Numbered from the stretch's first letter, positions 18,451 to 30,642 are shown. The stretch is DNA of 64,000 nucleotides from Pseudomonas sp. Fl4BN1 (GCF_009908285.1 NZ_JAAARM010000032.1:1-64000), one strand, 5' to 3'. Made by a program: numbers and translations. The notes: generated by a model not told the origin, from the sequence alone.

Positions 18451-20145
18451 TTAGTTCTGTTTTTCCATCTGTGCGCGCAGCAGGTCGCCCAGAGTGGTAG
18501 GACCAGCAGCGATATCCGAAGCAGCTGGCTTGTCGCGCAGGCTCTGGATAGCTTCTTTCTCGTCTTCAACGTCTTTCGACTTGATCGAGAGCTGGATTAC
18601 ACGGCTCTTACGGTCAACGCTGATGATCTTGGCTTCAACTTCTTCGCCTTCTTTCAGAACGTTGCGCGCATCTTCGATGCGGTCACGGCTGATTTCGGAG
18701 GCTTTCAGAGTAGCTTCGATGTCGTTAGCCAGGGTGATGATGGCGCCTTTGGCGTCAACTTCTTTTACAACACCCTTAACGATTGCGCCTTTATCGTTCT
18801 CTTGTACGTACTCGGAGAACGGATCGCTTTCCAGCTGCTTGATACCCAGGGAGATACGCTCACGCTCTGGATCAACAGACAGGATAACGGTGTCCAGCTC
18901 GTCGCCCTTCTTGAAACGACGTACGGCTTCTTCGCCCACTTCGTTCCAGGAGATGTCGGACAGGTGAACCAGGCCGTCGATGCCGCCGTCCAGACCAATG
19001 AAGATACCGAAATCGGTGATCGACTTGATGGTGCCGGAGATTTTATCGCCCTTGTTGAACTGGCCAGAGAAGTCTTCCCATGGGTTGGACTTGCACTGCT
19101 TGATGCCGAGGGAGATACGACGACGCTCTTCGTCGATGTCCAGAACCATAACTTCCACTTCGTCGCCGACTTGTACGACTTTCGAAGGATGGATGTTTTT
19201 GTTGGTCCAGTCCATTTCCGAAACGTGTACCAGACCTTCAACGCCTTCTTCCAGCTCAGCAAAGCAGCCGTAGTCGGTCAGGTTGGTTACGCGCGCGGTA
19301 ACGCGGGTGCTTTCTGGGTAACGAGCTTTGATAGCAACCCATGGATCTTCACCCAGCTGCTTCAGGCCCAGGGAAACACGATTGCGCTCGCGATCGTACT
19401 TCAGAACCTTGACATCGATCTCGTCGCCAACGTTGACGATTTCGGAAGGATGCTTGATGCGCTTCCAAGCCATGTCGGTGATGTGCAGCAGGCCATCGAC
19501 GCCACCCAGATCGACGAATGCGCCGTAATCGGTGAGGTTCTTGACGATACCTTTGACTTGCTGACCTTCCTGCAGGGATTCCAGCAGAGCTTCACGCTCA
19601 GCGGAGTTCTCGGCTTCAAGGACACTACGGCGGGAAACGACAACGTTGTTGCGCTTCTGGTCGAGTTTGATGACTTTAAACTCGAGCTCTTTGCCTTCCA
19701 GGTGCGTGGTGTCGCGCACTGGACGGACGTCAACCAGAGAACCTGGCAGGAACGCACGGATGCCGTTAACGTCGACAGTGAAGCCGCCCTTAACCTTACC
19801 GTTGATAACGCCCTTAACCACTTCTTCAGCTGCGAAGGCTGCTTCCAGAACGATCCAGCATTCAGCGCGCTTGGCTTTTTCACGGGAGAGCTTGGTTTCA
19901 CCAAAGCCGTCTTCAACCGAATCCAGAGCAACGTGAACTTCATCACCAACATTGATGGACAGTTCGCCAGCATCGTTGTAGAACTGCTCAAGCGGGATAA
20001 GTGCTTCAGACTTCAGACCAGCGTGAACGGTTACCCAACGCGCTTGGTAGTCGATGTCGACGATAACACCGGTGATGATGGAGCCTGCCTGAAGGTTCAG
20101 GGTTTTTAGGCTTTCTTCAAAGAGTTCCGCAAAGCTTTCGCTCAT
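18451..20145 (-). CDS. rpsA: 30S ribosomal protein S1
   Basis: 564-aa ribosomal protein S1, which unfolds and holds mRNA on the 30S subunit. Six S1 RNA-binding repeats can be followed, each with the G.V..I.D.G.FV/ DL pattern (for example [17 protein letters not shown] and [17 protein letters not shown]). E. coli S1 is 557 aa. The start follows AGGAATT. It lies downstream of cmk, the standard cmk-rpsA pair, and has a strong terminator. Confidence 0.98.
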   Translation of the reverse strand: MSESFAELFEESLKTLNLQAGSIITGVIVDIDYQARWVTVHAGLKSEALIPLEQFYNDAGELSINVGDEVHVALDSVEDGFGETKLSREKAKRAECWIVLEAAFAAEEVVKGVINGKVKGGFTVDVNGIRAFLPGSLVDVRPVRDTTHLEGKELEFKVIKLDQKRNNVVVSRRSVLEAENSAEREALLESLQEGQQVKGIVKNLTDYGAFVDLGGVDGLLHITDMAWKRIKHPSEIVNVGDEIDVKVLKYDRERNRVSLGLKQLGEDPWVAIKARYPESTRVTARVTNLTDYGCFAELEEGVEGLVHVSEMDWTNKNIHPSKVVQVGDEVEVMVLDIDEERRRISLGIKQCKSNPWEDFSGQFNKGDKISGTIKSITDFGIFIGLDGGIDGLVHLSDISWNEVGEEAVRRFKKGDELDTVILSVDPERERISLGIKQLESDPFSEYVQENDKGAIVKGVVKEVDAKGAIITLANDIEATLKASEISRDRIEDARNVLKEGEEVEAKIISVDRKSRVIQLSIKSKDVEDEKEAIQSLRDKPAASDIAAGPTTLGDLLRAQMEKQN

Positions 20146-20266
20146 TTTAATTCCTGTTGATAAGGGCGAAGAATACGCCCATCTGCCACATCCCAGACGA
20201 TGTGGGTTACGTTCATATAAAAGAAAAATCGCAGGACTATGACTGGTCCCCCGCGACCCTCCTTAT

Positions 20267-20956
20267 TCACCCGGCAATATCGCGAATGGCGATCTCACTC
20301 AAGATGTGTTGCAACACCTGATCGATGGACAACTCCGTGGAATCCAGCTGTATGGCGTCAGCCGCCGGCTTGAGCGGGGCTACCGCTCGCTGGGTATCGC
20401 GCTCATCACGCGCACGAATCTCATCTAGCAGACTCGACAGACTAACACCATCGACTTTTCCCTTCAACTGCAAGTAGCGCCGCCGGGCACGCTCTTCGGC
20501 GCTGGCAGTCAGGAAGATCTTCAATGGCGCATCGGGAAATACCACCGTCCCCATGTCGCGACCATCCGCAACCAGGCCCGGCGGCTCCTGGAATGCGCGC
20601 TGGCGCTGCAACAAGGCATCACGCACAGCCGGCAGAGCCGCTACCTGGGAAGCCCAGGCGCCAACCTGTTCATTACGCAGGTCGTCAGTCACATCATCGC
20701 CTTCCAGAATGATCCGTTGCGGATGATTTTCAGTGGCACCAAGGAACTGTACATCCAGGTGAGCCGCCAGCAGCTTCAGCGACTCTTCGTTAGTCAGATC
20801 AACACCATGATTGCGCGCAGAAAAAGCCAGCAACCGGTACAGAGCCCCGGAATCCAGCAGGCACCAACCCAGATGCTTGGCCAGCTTGCCAGCAATGGTG
20901 CCTTTGCCCGAACCACTTGGCCCATCGATGGTGATCACAGGCGCCTTGATATTCAC
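20267..20956 (-). CDS. cmk: Cytidylate kinase
   Basis: 229-aa cytosolic kinase that phosphorylates CMP/dCMP with ATP. The P-loop GPSGSGKGT lies at about residues 10-18, and LLDSGALYR and [13 protein letters not shown] are family motifs. The start is a GTG at 20954-20956 whose GTGA overlaps the stop of tyrA-aroA, implying translational coupling; the sequence from there ([12 protein letters not shown]) matches Pseudomonas Cmk. A longer frame to 20998 has no support. Confidence 0.95.
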   Translation of the reverse strand: MNIKAPVITIDGPSGSGKGTIAGKLAKHLGWCLLDSGALYRLLAFSARNHGVDLTNEESLKLLAAHLDVQFLGATENHPQRIILEGDDVTDDLRNEQVGAWASQVAALPAVRDALLQRQRAFQEPPGLVADGRDMGTVVFPDAPLKIFLTASAEERARRRYLQLKGKVDGVSLSSLLDEIRARDERDTQRAVAPLKPAADAIQLDSTELSIDQVLQHILSEIAIRDIAG

Positions 20957-23160
20957 GACTGAGCCTCTTGTGCGACACGAATCCCCACCTGCGCGCACAA
21001 CGCGAGGAAGTTCGGGAACGAGGTAGCGACGTTCGCACAGTCATGGATACGAATCGGCGCATTGGCACGCAGCGAGGCAACACTGAATGCCATGGCGATA
21101 CGGTGATCGCCGTGACCATGAACCTCACCACCACCAATCTGGCCGCCATCAATGATGATGCCGTCTGGAGTCGGCTCGCACTTGACCCCCAAGGTCAGCA
21201 AACCATCAGCCATTACCTGGATACGATCAGACTCCTTGACCCGCAGCTCTTCCGCGCCACGCAGCACAGTACGCCCTTCGGCGCAGGCGGCGGCCACGAA
21301 CAGCACGGGGAATTCGTCGATCGCCAGAGGCACCAGCTCCTCAGGAATCTCGATACCCTTGAGCTTGGCGGCACGCACGTGCAAATCAGCAACCGGCTCA
21401 CCGCCGACTTCGCGCTGATTTTCCAGACGAATATCCGCCCCCATCAAACGCAGGATATCGATCACGCCGGTCCGGGTCGGGTTGATCCCGACATGCTCCA
21501 GCACCAACTCTGAACCTTCAGCGATCGAAGCCGCCACCAGGAAGAATGCAGCGGAGGAAATATCCGCCGGCACTTCAATATGGGTCGCCTTAAGCTTGCC
21601 GCCCGACTCAACCGAGGCGGTGGCGCCGTCGACGCTGACCGAATAGCCGAAACCACGCAGCATGCGCTCAGTATGGTCGCGGGTCGGCGCCGGCTCGGTG
21701 ACAGTGGTCTTGCCCTCAGCGTACAAGCCAGCCAGCAGCAGGCAAGACTTAACCTGGGCGCTGGCCATCGGCAAGGTGTAAGTCAGCCCTTTGAGCTTGT
21801 GACCGCCACGGATCACCATCGGTGGACGACCTTCGGCCGCAGTCTCGATCACCGCGCCCATTTCCCGCAGCGGGTTGGCCACACGATTCATCGGACGCTT
21901 GGACAGCGAGTGGTCCCCCGTCAGCGTACTGTCGAAACTCTGCGCAGCCAGCAGACCGGAGAGCAAGCGCATCGAAGTACCGGAGTTACCCAGATAGATC
22001 GGACCCGGCGCCGGCTTCAGGCCGTGCAGACCAACACCATGAATAGTAACACGCCCGTGATGCGGGCCCTCGATGACCACCCCCATGTCGCGAAACGCCT
22101 GCAGCGTCGCCAGAGCATCTTCACCCTCGAGAAACCCTTCGACTTCGGTGGTGCCTTCAGCCAGGGAGCCAAGCATGATCGAACGGTGGGAAATCGACTT
22201 GTCGCCCGGTACACGAATCCGCCCAGACAGGCGGCCACCAGGATTTGCCAGGAAAATCAGATCGTTGGAGTTCATAGCGTCCACATAGGCCCGGCGGGCC
22301 AGGATTTTACCGAAATGCTCGCGGGCAACCCGGGCGCGAGTGAATACGCCCAACAACTGATGCCCGTCCCCTGCATCGACCGCGTCGCGCAAGGCGTCGA
22401 GGTCGTTGCGAAATGTATCGAGTGTGCGCAGTACCGCCTCGCGATTGGCGAGGAAGATGTCGTGCCACATGACCGGGTCGCTGCCGGCGATTCTCGTGAA
22501 ATCGCGGAACCCGCCCGCAGCGTAACGAAAGATATCGAGATTTTCACTGCGCTTGGCCAGGGAATCGACCAGGCCGAATGCCAGCAGGTGCGGCAAGTGG
22601 CTGGTCGCCGCCAGGACTTCGTCGTGACGCTCGACCTGCATGTGCTCGACATCTGCTCCCAGCTCGCACCAGAGCTTGTCGACAAGGTCCAGTGCAGCAG
22701 GATCGGTCTGCTCCAGAGGCGTCAGGATCACCTTGTGCCGACGGAACAGCTGCGCATTGGAGGCTTCAACGCCACTCTGCTCGGAACCGGCAATAGGATG
22801 CCCCGGAACAAAACGCGCAGGCATACCGCCAAAAGCCTCTTTCGCAGCCCGCACCACATTGCCCTTGGCACTGCCGACATCGGTCAGCACCGCCTGCCCC
22901 AGATCCATGCCAGCCAATAAGGCCAGCAGTTTCTCCATGGCCAGGATCGGCACCGCCAGCTGGATCACATCGGCTCCCTGGCAAGCCAGGGCCAGGTCCT
23001 CTTCACAGCGATCCACCACCCCCAGCTCCACCGCCAACTGGCGGGACTGCGGGTCCAGATCGACACCAACCACTTCGCGGCACACGCCACTTTCACGCAA
23101 ACCCTTGGCGAAGGAGCCGCCAATCAATCCCAGGCCGATCACCACCAGGCGACCGATCAT
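20953..23160 (-). CDS. tyrA-aroA: Fused prephenate dehydrogenase / 5-enolpyruvylshikimate-3-phosphate synthase
   Basis: Bifunctional cytosolic enzyme of aromatic amino acid synthesis, 735 aa. Residues 1 to about 290 are Tyr[19 protein letters not shown] site, [11 protein letters not shown] and [15 protein letters not shown]. About 300 to the end is AroA (EPSP synthase): [34 protein letters not shown], and the C-terminal [12 protein letters not shown]. The fusion in this order is a Pseudomonas trait. ATG at 23160 is chosen because [11 protein letters not shown] is the family start; ATG at 23178 is an alternative, neither having a strong ribosome site. The gene follows hisC closely and overlaps cmk. 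Confidence 0.95.
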   Translation of the reverse strand: MIGRLVVIGLGLIGGSFAKGLRESGVCREVVGVDLDPQSRQLAVELGVVDRCEEDLALACQGADVIQLAVPILAMEKLLALLAGMDLGQAVLTDVGSAKGNVVRAAKEAFGGMPARFVPGHPIAGSEQSGVEASNAQLFRRHKVILTPLEQTDPAALDLVDKLWCELGADVEHMQVERHDEVLAATSHLPHLLAFGLVDSLAKRSENLDIFRYAAGGFRDFTRIAGSDPVMWHDIFLANREAVLRTLDTFRNDLDALRDAVDAGDGHQLLGVFTRARVAREHFGKILARRAYVDAMNSNDLIFLANPGGRLSGRIRVPGDKSISHRSIMLGSLAEGTTEVEGFLEGEDALATLQAFRDMGVVIEGPHHGRVTIHGVGLHGLKPAPGPIYLGNSGTSMRLLSGLLAAQSFDSTLTGDHSLSKRPMNRVANPLREMGAVIETAAEGRPPMVIRGGHKLKGLTYTLPMASAQVKSCLLLAGLYAEGKTTVTEPAPTRDHTERMLRGFGYSVSVDGATASVESGGKLKATHIEVPADISSAAFFLVAASIAEGSELVLEHVGINPTRTGVIDILRLMGADIRLENQREVGGEPVADLHVRAAKLKGIEIPEELVPLAIDEFPVLFVAAACAEGRTVLRGAEELRVKESDRIQVMADGLLTLGVKCEPTPDGIIIDGGQIGGGEVHGHGDHRIAMAFSVASLRANAPIRIHDCANVATSFPNFLALCAQVGIRVAQEAQS

Positions 23161-23188
23161 AGGCACAGCAGATTGCATTGGAATGACA

Positions 23189-24301
23189 TCAACCACGAGC
23201 CAGAACCTTGGCCAAAGCCTCAAGGAAACGAGTGTTTTCCGCCGGCAAGCCGATGGTAATGCGCAAATGGTTCGGCATGCCGTAGTTGGCCACCGGACGC
23301 ACGATCACACCTTCACGCAACAAGCCCTGGAATACCGGCGCAGCCTCACGCCCCAGATCCACGGCAATGAAGTTGCCCTTGGAAGGAATCCAGCTCAGGC
23401 CCAGGCCACGCAAACCCGCTTCCAGTTGCTGCATGCCGGCTTCGTTCAAACGACGGCTCTCTGCCAGATAATCCACATCCTGCAGCGCGGCACAGGCCGC
23501 TGCCAAAGCCAGGCTATTGACGTTGAAAGGCTGGCGCACACGGTTCAGCACATCGGCCACCACCGGGGTCGAAAGCCCATAGCCGACCCGCAGGGCCGCC
23601 AGGCCATAAGCCTTGGAGAAGGTCCGCGAGACCAGCAGGTTCGGGTAGGCCGCCAGGAAATCCAGCCCATCCGGCAGGTCGCTGCCTTCGGCGTACTCGA
23701 TATAGGCCTCGTCCAGCACTACCAGCACGTGGGCCGGCACATCCTGCAGAAACTCGTCCAGCGCCTCGGCGCCGAACCAGGTACCGGTCGGGTTGTTCGG
23801 GTTGGCGATGAACACCACGCGGGTCTGCTCATCGATCGCCTTGAGCATGGCCGGCAGGTCGTGCCCCCAGCTGTTGGCCGGAACCACGCGAGCCTGGGCA
23901 CCGACGGCCTGGGTAACGATGGGATAGACGGCAAAGGCGTGCTCACTGAACACCGCATTCAAGCCAGGCGCCAGATAGGCGCGAGCCACCAGCTCCAGGA
24001 TGTCGTTGGAACCGTTGCCCAGGGTCACCTGGTTGATTTCCACGCCGCAGCGCTCGGCCAGCAGGGACTTGAGGGCAAAACCGTTGCCATCCGGATAACG
24101 GGTCAGCTCGGCCAGCTCGTCGCGGATCGCCGCCAGGGCCTTGGGGCTGGCGCCCAGCGGGTTTTCATTGCTCGCCAGCTTGACGATAGTGGCCGGATCG
24201 ATGTCCAGCTCACGGGCCAGTTCGTCCACGGGCTTACCCGGAACGTAAGGCGAGAGTTGTTGCACGCCTGGTTGTGCCAGTGCGAGGAAGTCACCACTCA
24301 T
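23189..24301 (-). CDS. hisC: Histidinol-phosphate aminotransferase (HisC2 type)
   Basis: 370-aa PLP-dependent class I/II aminotransferase that acts on histidinol phosphate and, in this gene order, also on aromatic substrates. The PLP lysine lies in SRTFSKAYGLAALRVGYG, and the substrate motif NPNNPTGTWF is clear. It begins 10 bp after pheA, and a 57-residue upstream extension overlaps pheA and is rejected. Its place between pheA and tyrA-aroA supports a broad role in phenylalanine/tyrosine synthesis. Confidence 0.95.
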   Translation of the reverse strand: MSGDFLALAQPGVQQLSPYVPGKPVDELARELDIDPATIVKLASNENPLGASPKALAAIRDELAELTRYPDGNGFALKSLLAERCGVEINQVTLGNGSNDILELVARAYLAPGLNAVFSEHAFAVYPIVTQAVGAQARVVPANSWGHDLPAMLKAIDEQTRVVFIANPNNPTGTWFGAEALDEFLQDVPAHVLVVLDEAYIEYAEGSDLPDGLDFLAAYPNLLVSRTFSKAYGLAALRVGYGLSTPVVADVLNRVRQPFNVNSLALAAACAALQDVDYLAESRRLNEAGMQQLEAGLRGLGLSWIPSKGNFIAVDLGREAAPVFQGLLREGVIVRPVANYGMPNHLRITIGLPAENTRFLEALAKVLARG

Positions 24302-24311
24302 TGTTAAAGCC

Positions 24312-25406
24312 TCAGAGAACCGCTTTCGGGTAGGAACCCAGCACCTTGAGTGCCACTGCTTCCTGACTGATCTTCTCCAGCACGCTCTTGACCAGCGGGT
24401 CACGGTGATGGCCGACGAAATCGATGAAGAACACATAGGTCCATTTGCCACTGCGCGAAGGCCGGGTTTCAATTCGCGTCAGGTCGATGCCATTGTCATG
24501 GAACGGCACCAGCAACTCATGCAGCGCACCAGGCTTGTTGCTCATGGAGACAATGATCGAAGTCTTGTCGTCGCCGGTTGGCGGCACTTCCTGGCTACCG
24601 ATCATCAAAAAGCGCGTGGAGTTGTCCGGACGATCCTCGATCTTCTCGGCCAGGCGCGTCAGACCATACAAGCCCGCAGCCATGTCGCCGGCAATGGCCG
24701 CCGAATTCCACTCACCCTTGACCCGCTTGGCCGCTTCGGCGTTGCTGGACACCGCCACCCGCTCGACATTCGGGTAGTGCGCGTCCAGCCACTTGCGGCA
24801 CTGGGCCAGGGACTGAGCGTGGGAATAGATACGACTGATGCTGTCAGTCTTGGTGTTCTCACCTACCAACAGGTGGTGGTGAATCCGCAGCTCAACTTCG
24901 CCACAGATCACCATATCGTGCTCGAGGAAGCTATCAAGGGTGTGGTTGACCGCACCCTCGGTGGAGTTTTCCACCGGCACCACGCCGAAGTTCACCGCCC
25001 CGGCAGCGACCTCACGGAACACTTCGTCGATCGCTGCCATTGGCTTGCTGATCACCGCATGTCCGAAGTGCTTCATGGCCGCAGCCTGGGTGAAGGTACC
25101 TTCAGGGCCGAGGTAAGCCACTTTCAGCGGCTGCTCCAGAGCCAGGCACGAAGACATGATCTCGCGGAACAAACGCGCCATCTCTTCATTACCCAGAGGC
25201 CCCTGGTTACGCTCCATCACGCGCTTGAGCACTTGGGCTTCACGCTCCGGACGATAGAACACCGGCACTTCGCCTTCTGCCAGGGTGGCCATCTTGACCC
25301 GGGCAACTTCCTGGGCGCACCGCGCACGCTCACTGATCAGCTCCAGGACCTTCTCGTCCAGGGCGTCAATGCGCAGGCGCAGGGCCTTGAGTTCTTGCTC
25401 AGACAT
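24312..25406 (-). CDS. pheA: P-protein: chorismate mutase / prephenate dehydratase
   Basis: 364-aa bifunctional enzyme from chorismate to phenylpyruvate. The AroQ chorismate mutase domain covers about residues 1-90 (LRLRIDALDEKVLELI). The dehydratase domain runs about 95-270, with YLGPEGTFTQAA, VVPVENSTEGAVNHT and the NSTRFLMIG motif. The C-terminal ACT domain has GALHELL and the IETRPSR phenylalanine-binding motif, so feedback inhibition by phenylalanine is expected. Its ATG overlaps the serC stop by one base (TGATG). Confidence 0.97.
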   Translation of the reverse strand: MSEQELKALRLRIDALDEKVLELISERARCAQEVARVKMATLAEGEVPVFYRPEREAQVLKRVMERNQGPLGNEEMARLFREIMSSCLALEQPLKVAYLGPEGTFTQAAAMKHFGHAVISKPMAAIDEVFREVAAGAVNFGVVPVENSTEGAVNHTLDSFLEHDMVICGEVELRIHHHLLVGENTKTDSISRIYSHAQSLAQCRKWLDAHYPNVERVAVSSNAEAAKRVKGEWNSAAIAGDMAAGLYGLTRLAEKIEDRPDNSTRFLMIGSQEVPPTGDDKTSIIVSMSNKPGALHELLVPFHDNGIDLTRIETRPSRSGKWTYVFFIDFVGHHRDPLVKSVLEKISQEAVALKVLGSYPKAVL

Positions 25407-26491
25407 CAGCCGTGTTCCTTCTCGAACTCTGCCATGTAGGCCACCAGCGCGTTGACTGCATTGATGTCCACAGCGTTGTAGATAGAGGCACGCATACCCC
25501 CCACTGAACGGTGACCCTTGAGGTTCAGCAGGCCACGAGCCTCAGCGCCGGCCAGGAACGGCTTGTCCAGGCGGTCGTCCGCCAGACGGAACGGTACGTT
25601 CATCCACGAGCGGTCAGGCTTGTTGATCGGGTTGCTGTACAGGCCGCTGGCGTCGATGAAGTCGTACAGGGTGCGCTGCTTGACATCATTGAGCTTGGCG
25701 ATGGCTTCTACACCACCCTGCTCCTTGAGCCACTCGAACACCAGGCCGGACAGGTACCAGGCCAGGGTCGGCGGGGTGTTGTACATCGAGCCATTATCTG
25801 CCGCGACCTTGTAGTCGAGCATGGTCGGGCACAGCGAACGGGCATGTCCCAGCAAGTCTTCGCGAATGATGTTTACCAGGATACCGCTGGGGCCGATATT
25901 CTTCTGCGCGCCGGCGTAGATCATACCGAAGCGAGAGATATCCACAGGGCGCGACAGAATGTCGGAAGACATGTCGGCCACCAAGGGAACATCACCGGTT
26001 TGCGGAACCCAGTTGAACTCCAGGCCGCCGATGGTTTCGTTCGGCGCGTAGTGCACGTAGGCGGCGTCTTTCGACAACTGCCATTCGTTCTGGCCAGGAA
26101 TTGCAAAGTAGTCGTACGGCTTGGAGGTAGCGGCCACATTGACCTGCCCATAGCGGGAGGCTTCTTCGATGGCTTTCTGCGACCAGATACCGGTATCGAT
26201 ATAGTCGGCCTTGCCGCCTTCAGGCAGCAGGTTCAGTGGAATCTGGGCAAACTGCTGGCTGGCGCCGCCTTGCAGAAACAGCACTTTATAGTTCGAGGGG
26301 ATATTCAGCAGGTCACGCAGATCCTGCTCGGCCTTGGTGGCAATGGAGACGAACTCATCACTGCGATGACTCATCTCCATGACCGACAGGCCCTTGCCAT
26401 GCCAATCCAGCAATTCGGCCTGGGCACGCAACAGGACAGCTTCAGGTAGCGCAGCGGGACCTGCGCAGAAGTTATAGGCTCGTTTGCTCAC
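25406..26491 (-). CDS. serC: Phosphoserine/4-phosphohydroxythreonine aminotransferase
   Basis: 361-aa PLP enzyme for serine and pyridoxal phosphate synthesis. N-terminal NFCAGPAALPEAVL and the PLP lysine region IYAGAQKNIGPSG identify SerC. The start is a GTG: GTG at 26491 gives the family N-terminus (SKRAYNF) and the usual 361 aa; a GTG two codons upstream at 26497 is also open. It follows gyrA by 64 bp, in the known supraoperon order, and is coupled to pheA. Confidence 0.95.
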   Translation of the reverse strand: MSKRAYNFCAGPAALPEAVLLRAQAELLDWHGKGLSVMEMSHRSDEFVSIATKAEQDLRDLLNIPSNYKVLFLQGGASQQFAQIPLNLLPEGGKADYIDTGIWSQKAIEEASRYGQVNVAATSKPYDYFAIPGQNEWQLSKDAAYVHYAPNETIGGLEFNWVPQTGDVPLVADMSSDILSRPVDISRFGMIYAGAQKNIGPSGILVNIIREDLLGHARSLCPTMLDYKVAADNGSMYNTPPTLAWYLSGLVFEWLKEQGGVEAIAKLNDVKQRTLYDFIDASGLYSNPINKPDRSWMNVPFRLADDRLDKPFLAGAEARGLLNLKGHRSVGGMRASIYNAVDINAVNALVAYMAEFEKEHG

Positions 26492-26555
26492 ATCCACTCT
26501 CGCTATGCATTCACGGTAGCGGACAGAGCAAACACTCTGCCCTGCTACGATTTAT

Positions 26556-29225
26556 TTAGTCTTTCGACTCTTCTTCGCCTGCGGCGTCTGCCTGTTGGCC
26601 ATCGGCTGCCTCATCCAGCTCGGCAGCCACATCCAGCGCGGCCCCGTCGAACTCAGCACCGTCTTCACCTTCGAACTCTTCGCCGTCGATTTCCGACGGT
26701 TCCTGCACACGCTCCAGGCCCACCAGGGTTTCATCGCTGGCCAGCTTGATCAGGGTTACGCCCTGAGTGTTACGACCCAGGCTCGACACTTCATCGACAC
26801 GGGTACGAACCAGAGTGCCCTGATCGGAAATCAGCATGATTTCCTCACCGTCCAACACCTGCACGGCACCTACCAGGCGACCGTTACGATCGTTGCTGAC
26901 CATGGCGATAACGCCCTGACCGCCACGCTTGTACTCAGGGAACTCGGTGATCGCCGTACGCTTGCCATAGCCACGCGCCGAAGCGGTAAGGATCTGGCTG
27001 CCTTCTTCCGGAATCAGCATGGAGATCAGCTTCTGGCCCTCTGGCAGACGCATGCCGCGAACACCGCGCGCAGTACGACCCATGGCACGAACATCAGACT
27101 CTTTGAAGCGAGTGACCTTGCCACCATCGGAGAACAGCATGACTTCACGCTCGCCATCGGTAATCGCGGCAGAAATCAGTACGTCGCCCTCATCCAGCTC
27201 CAATGCGATCAGACCCACACTGCGCTGACGACTGAAGGATTCCAGCGGTGTTTTCTTCACGGTGCCGTTGGCGGTCGCCATGAAGATGTAGTGACCTTCG
27301 GTGTATTCCTCGACCGGCAGCATGGTGGTGATGTATTCACCCTCATCCAGCGGCAGCAGGTTAACCAGCGGACGACCACGAGCAGCACGGGAAGCCTCAG
27401 GAATTTCATAGGTCTTCAGCCAGTACACCTTGCCTTTGCTGGAGAACAGCAGCAGCGTGGTGTGGCTGTTAGCTACTAGCAGGTGAGCGATGTAGTCCTC
27501 ATCCTTGACGCCGGTAGCCGACTTGCCTTTACCGCCACGACGCTGAGCCTGGTACGCAGCCAGTGGCTGGGTCTTGGCATAACCACCGTGAGAGATGGTC
27601 ACCACGCGCTCTTCTTCCGGGATCATGTCACCCAGGGTCAAGTCGAGACGGGCATCGAGAATCTCGGTGCGACGCACATCACCGTATTCGGCACGGATCA
27701 CTTCCAGTTCTTCGCGGATCACTTCCATCAGGCGCGTGGCGCTGCTGAGGATACGGATCAGCTCGCCGATCTGGTTGAGAATCTCCTGGTACTCGGCCAG
27801 CAGTTTTTCGTGTTCAAGACCGGTCAGGCGGTGCAGGCGCAGTTCCAGAATGGCTTGCGCCTGCTCTGGCGACAGGAAGTACTTGCCGTCGCGCATGCCG
27901 TATTGCGGATCGAGGTTCTCCGGACGGCAGGAATCGGCGCCCGCACGTTCAACCATGGTCACCACCGCACTGGATTCCCAAGGCGTGCTGATCAACGCTT
28001 CCTTGGCTTCCGATGGTGTTGGCGACGCTTTGATCAGAGCAATAACCGGATCGATGTTGGACAGGGCAACGGCCTGGCCTTCGAGAATGTGGCCACGCTC
28101 ACGAGCCTTGCGCAGCTCGAACACAGTACGACGGGTAACCACTTCGCGACGGTGACGGACGAAGGCTTCCAGCAGATCCTTGAGATTGAGGATCCGTGGA
28201 CGACCGTCGATCAACGCAACGATGTTGATACCGAACACTGCCTGCAGCTGGGTCTGGGCATAGAGGTTGTTGAGGATCACCTCCGGCACTTCACCACGAC
28301 GCAGCTCGATGACTACGCGCATACCGTCTTTGTCCGACTCGTCGCGCAGCTCAGTGATGCCTTCGAGCTTCTTCTCTTTTACCAGCTCGGCAATCTTCTC
28401 GATCAAGCGCGCCTTGTTCAGCTGGTACGGCAGCTCGGTGATGACGATCTGCTGGCGGCCACCGACTTTGTCGATGTCTTCGATGATCGAACGGGCGCGC
28501 ATGTAGATGCGACCACGGCCCGTACGATAGGCCTCGATGATGCCTTCACGACCATTGATGATTGCCGCGGTCGGGAAGTCCGGGCCGGGGATGTATTGCA
28601 TCAACTCATCGACGGTCAGCTCGGGATTGTCGATCAGCGCCAGGCAACCATCGATGACTTCACCGAGGTTGTGCGGCGGAATGTTGGTCGCCATACCCAC
28701 GGCAATACCGCTGGAACCGTTGACCAGCAGGTTGGGGATCTTGGTCGGCATGACCGCCGGGATCATCTCGGTGCCGTCGTAGTTCGGCACCCAGTCCACG
28801 GTTTCTTTGTGCAGGTCAGCCAGCAGCTCGTGCGCCAGCTTGGTCATGCGCACTTCGGTGTATCGCATGGCCGCCGCGTTGTCGCCGTCGACCGAACCAA
28901 AGTTACCCTGGCCGTCTACCAGCAGGTAGCGCAGGGAGAATGGCTGAGCCATACGAACGATGGTGTCGTACACCGCGGTATCACCGTGGGGGTGATACTT
29001 ACCGATCACGTCACCGACAACACGGGCAGATTTCTTGTACGGCTTGTTCCAGTCATTACCGAGCTCGCTCATCGCGAACAGCACACGCCGGTGCACGGGC
29101 TTCAAGCCATCGCGCGCATCAGGCAGTGCCCGCCCGACGATTACGCTCATCGCGTAGTCGAGATAGGACTGTTTCAGCTCGTCTTCGATATTGACCGGGA
29201 GGATTTCTTTGGCCAGTTCGCCCAT
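26556..29225 (-). CDS. gyrA: DNA gyrase subunit A
   Basis: 889-aa DNA breakage-rejoining subunit of gyrase. The catalytic tyrosine is in [10 protein letters not shown] (about residue 122). The quinolone region reads [15 protein letters not shown], with Thr and Asp at the two resistance positions, the P. aeruginosa-type unmutated state. The GyrA box QRRGGKG precedes the C-terminal beta-pinwheel repeats ([11 protein letters not shown] and similar), and an acidic tail closes the protein. It heads the minus-strand run gyrA-serC-pheA-hisC-tyrA/aroA-cmk-rpsA. Confidence 0.98.
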   Translation of the reverse strand: MGELAKEILPVNIEDELKQSYLDYAMSVIVGRALPDARDGLKPVHRRVLFAMSELGNDWNKPYKKSARVVGDVIGKYHPHGDTAVYDTIVRMAQPFSLRYLLVDGQGNFGSVDGDNAAAMRYTEVRMTKLAHELLADLHKETVDWVPNYDGTEMIPAVMPTKIPNLLVNGSSGIAVGMATNIPPHNLGEVIDGCLALIDNPELTVDELMQYIPGPDFPTAAIINGREGIIEAYRTGRGRIYMRARSIIEDIDKVGGRQQIVITELPYQLNKARLIEKIAELVKEKKLEGITELRDESDKDGMRVVIELRRGEVPEVILNNLYAQTQLQAVFGINIVALIDGRPRILNLKDLLEAFVRHRREVVTRRTVFELRKARERGHILEGQAVALSNIDPVIALIKASPTPSEAKEALISTPWESSAVVTMVERAGADSCRPENLDPQYGMRDGKYFLSPEQAQAILELRLHRLTGLEHEKLLAEYQEILNQIGELIRILSSATRLMEVIREELEVIRAEYGDVRRTEILDARLDLTLGDMIPEEERVVTISHGGYAKTQPLAAYQAQRRGGKGKSATGVKDEDYIAHLLVANSHTTLLLFSSKGKVYWLKTYEIPEASRAARGRPLVNLLPLDEGEYITTMLPVEEYTEGHYIFMATANGTVKKTPLESFSRQRSVGLIALELDEGDVLISAAITDGEREVMLFSDGGKVTRFKESDVRAMGRTARGVRGMRLPEGQKLISMLIPEEGSQILTASARGYGKRTAITEFPEYKRGGQGVIAMVSNDRNGRLVGAVQVLDGEEIMLISDQGTLVRTRVDEVSSLGRNTQGVTLIKLASDETLVGLERVQEPSEIDGEEFEGEDGAEFDGAALDVAAELDEAADGQQADAAGEEESKD

Positions 29226-29565
29226 GAGAAGCCTGATTCCTTTTTCTGGTGAAACTTCGTCACATCCATATGGGACGAACGAAGCTCGCCGCTGCAGGCC
29301 TAGTGCCCTGCACCGACTTACGACAAATCAACAAGTTGTGCCATGGATTTGCGCAGTAAAGACGGCCGCATCGGACCGCCTTGGAAACCGCCGGATGTTA
29401 TCACAATCGCCGCCACGCACCTATCCCTCTGACGGGCATGGAACATAGTTAGTTGACCGGTGACAGCCTGATAAGGGACGAGAGAGGCTCAGAGGACAAA
29501 TTCGCACGCATTCAGGTGTTTTTTACTGACCAGGCGGCGTTCGTTGGAAGCCATCGTCGATGACC
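29226..29565. other. gyrA upstream region
   Basis: 340 bp between the gyrA start and the mtnA stop, both on the minus strand. It must hold the gyrA promoter and the mtnA 3' end. No gene, strong hairpin or clear -35/-10 pair was recognised. Confidence 0.5.
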
Positions 29566-30642
29566 TCAATGCAAGCGCTTGCGGCACATCAACTGCGCTA
29601 TTTTTGCCGTATCCGGACGCTCGACTATGCCCTTTTCAGTGACGATCGCGTCGATCAGGTCCGCGGGCGTGACATCGAACACCGGATTGAACACATCGAC
29701 TTCGGCCCCCACGCGCTTGCCAGCGAGCTCCAGCAATTCCTTGCCATCGCGCTCCTCGATAGGAATGTCCTCGCCGCTGGCCAGGCTCAGGTCGATGGTC
29801 GAACTGGACGCCACCACCATAAAGCGCACGCCGTGGTGCATGGCATTGACCGCCAGCTGATAGGTCCCGATCTTGTTCGCCACATCACCATTGGCGGTGA
29901 TCCGATCGGCTCCGACGATCACCCAGGTCACCCCTTTGGTCTTCATGATATGCGCCGCGGCGGAGTCAGCATTCAAGGTCAGTGCAATGCCCTCATTGGC
30001 CAACTCCCAAGCCGTCAAGCGCGCCCCCTGCAACCAGGGCCGGGTTTCGTCGACATAGACCCGCTCCACCATGCCTTCAAGCCAGGCCGCACGAATCACC
30101 CCCAGCGCAGTGCCAAAACCGCCGGTGGCCAAGGCACCGGTATTGCAATGGGTCAACAGGGCCTGGGGATTGCCTTGGTGCCTGCGGATCAGGTCCACAC
30201 CCAACTGAGCCATGGTCAGATTGGCTTCACGATCACTTTCATGGATTGCCAGCGCCTCAACCTCAAGGGCCGCCACCGGGTCGGCGTTATCCTTGACCCG
30301 CCCCAGGCGCTCGCGCATGCGATTCAAGGCCCAGAACAGATTGACCGCAGTAGGACGCGAGTCCGCCAGCAAAGCGAAGTCCTCCTCCAGGGCCGCAACC
30401 CAGTCACCACCCGCAGCAAAACGTGCGCGCGCAGCCAGCACTAGCCCATATGCTGCACTGATGCCAATGGCCGGGGCACCGCGCACCACCATTGAGCGGA
30501 TCGCCTCTGCGACTCCGGCAACTTCATCGTAGGCAACCCAGGTTTCTTCAAAGGGTAAAATCCGCTGATCGAGCAGATACAGAGTGTTATCCCGCCAATC
30601 AATGGCCTTGACCTTCTCCGCAGCCAACAGACGATCGCGCAT
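29566..30642 (-). CDS. mtnA: S-methyl-5-thioribose-1-phosphate isomerase
   Basis: 358-aa methionine-salvage enzyme that isomerises methylthioribose-1-phosphate to methylthioribulose-1-phosphate. Catalytic cysteine and aspartate regions are visible: [19 protein letters not shown] and [19 protein letters not shown]. The ATG is preceded by GAAGG, and a TATAAT -10 lies at 30676-30681 on this strand. It is divergent from an MTA deaminase gene, which supplies the same pathway. Confidence 0.95.
   Translation of the reverse strand: MRDRLLAAEKVKAIDWRDNTLYLLDQRILPFEETWVAYDEVAGVAEAIRSMVVRGAPAIGISAAYGLVLAARARFAAGGDWVAALEEDFALLADSRPTAVNLFWALNRMRERLGRVKDNADPVAALEVEALAIHESDREANLTMAQLGVDLIRRHQGNPQALLTHCNTGALATGGFGTALGVIRAAWLEGMVERVYVDETRPWLQGARLTAWELANEGIALTLNADSAAAHIMKTKGVTWVIVGADRITANGDVANKIGTYQLAVNAMHHGVRFMVVASSSTIDLSLASGEDIPIEERDGKELLELAGKRVGAEVDVFNPVFDVTPADLIDAIVTEKGIVERPDTAKIAQLMCRKRLH

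Noticed and set aside
18802-20109. 435-codon plus-strand frame opposite rpsA
   Set aside because: Antisense shadow of the S1 repeats with no ribosome site or family resemblance.
27483-29252. 589-codon plus-strand frame opposite gyrA
   Set aside because: GyrA on the minus strand is unambiguous; the opposite frame is a codon-bias artefact.
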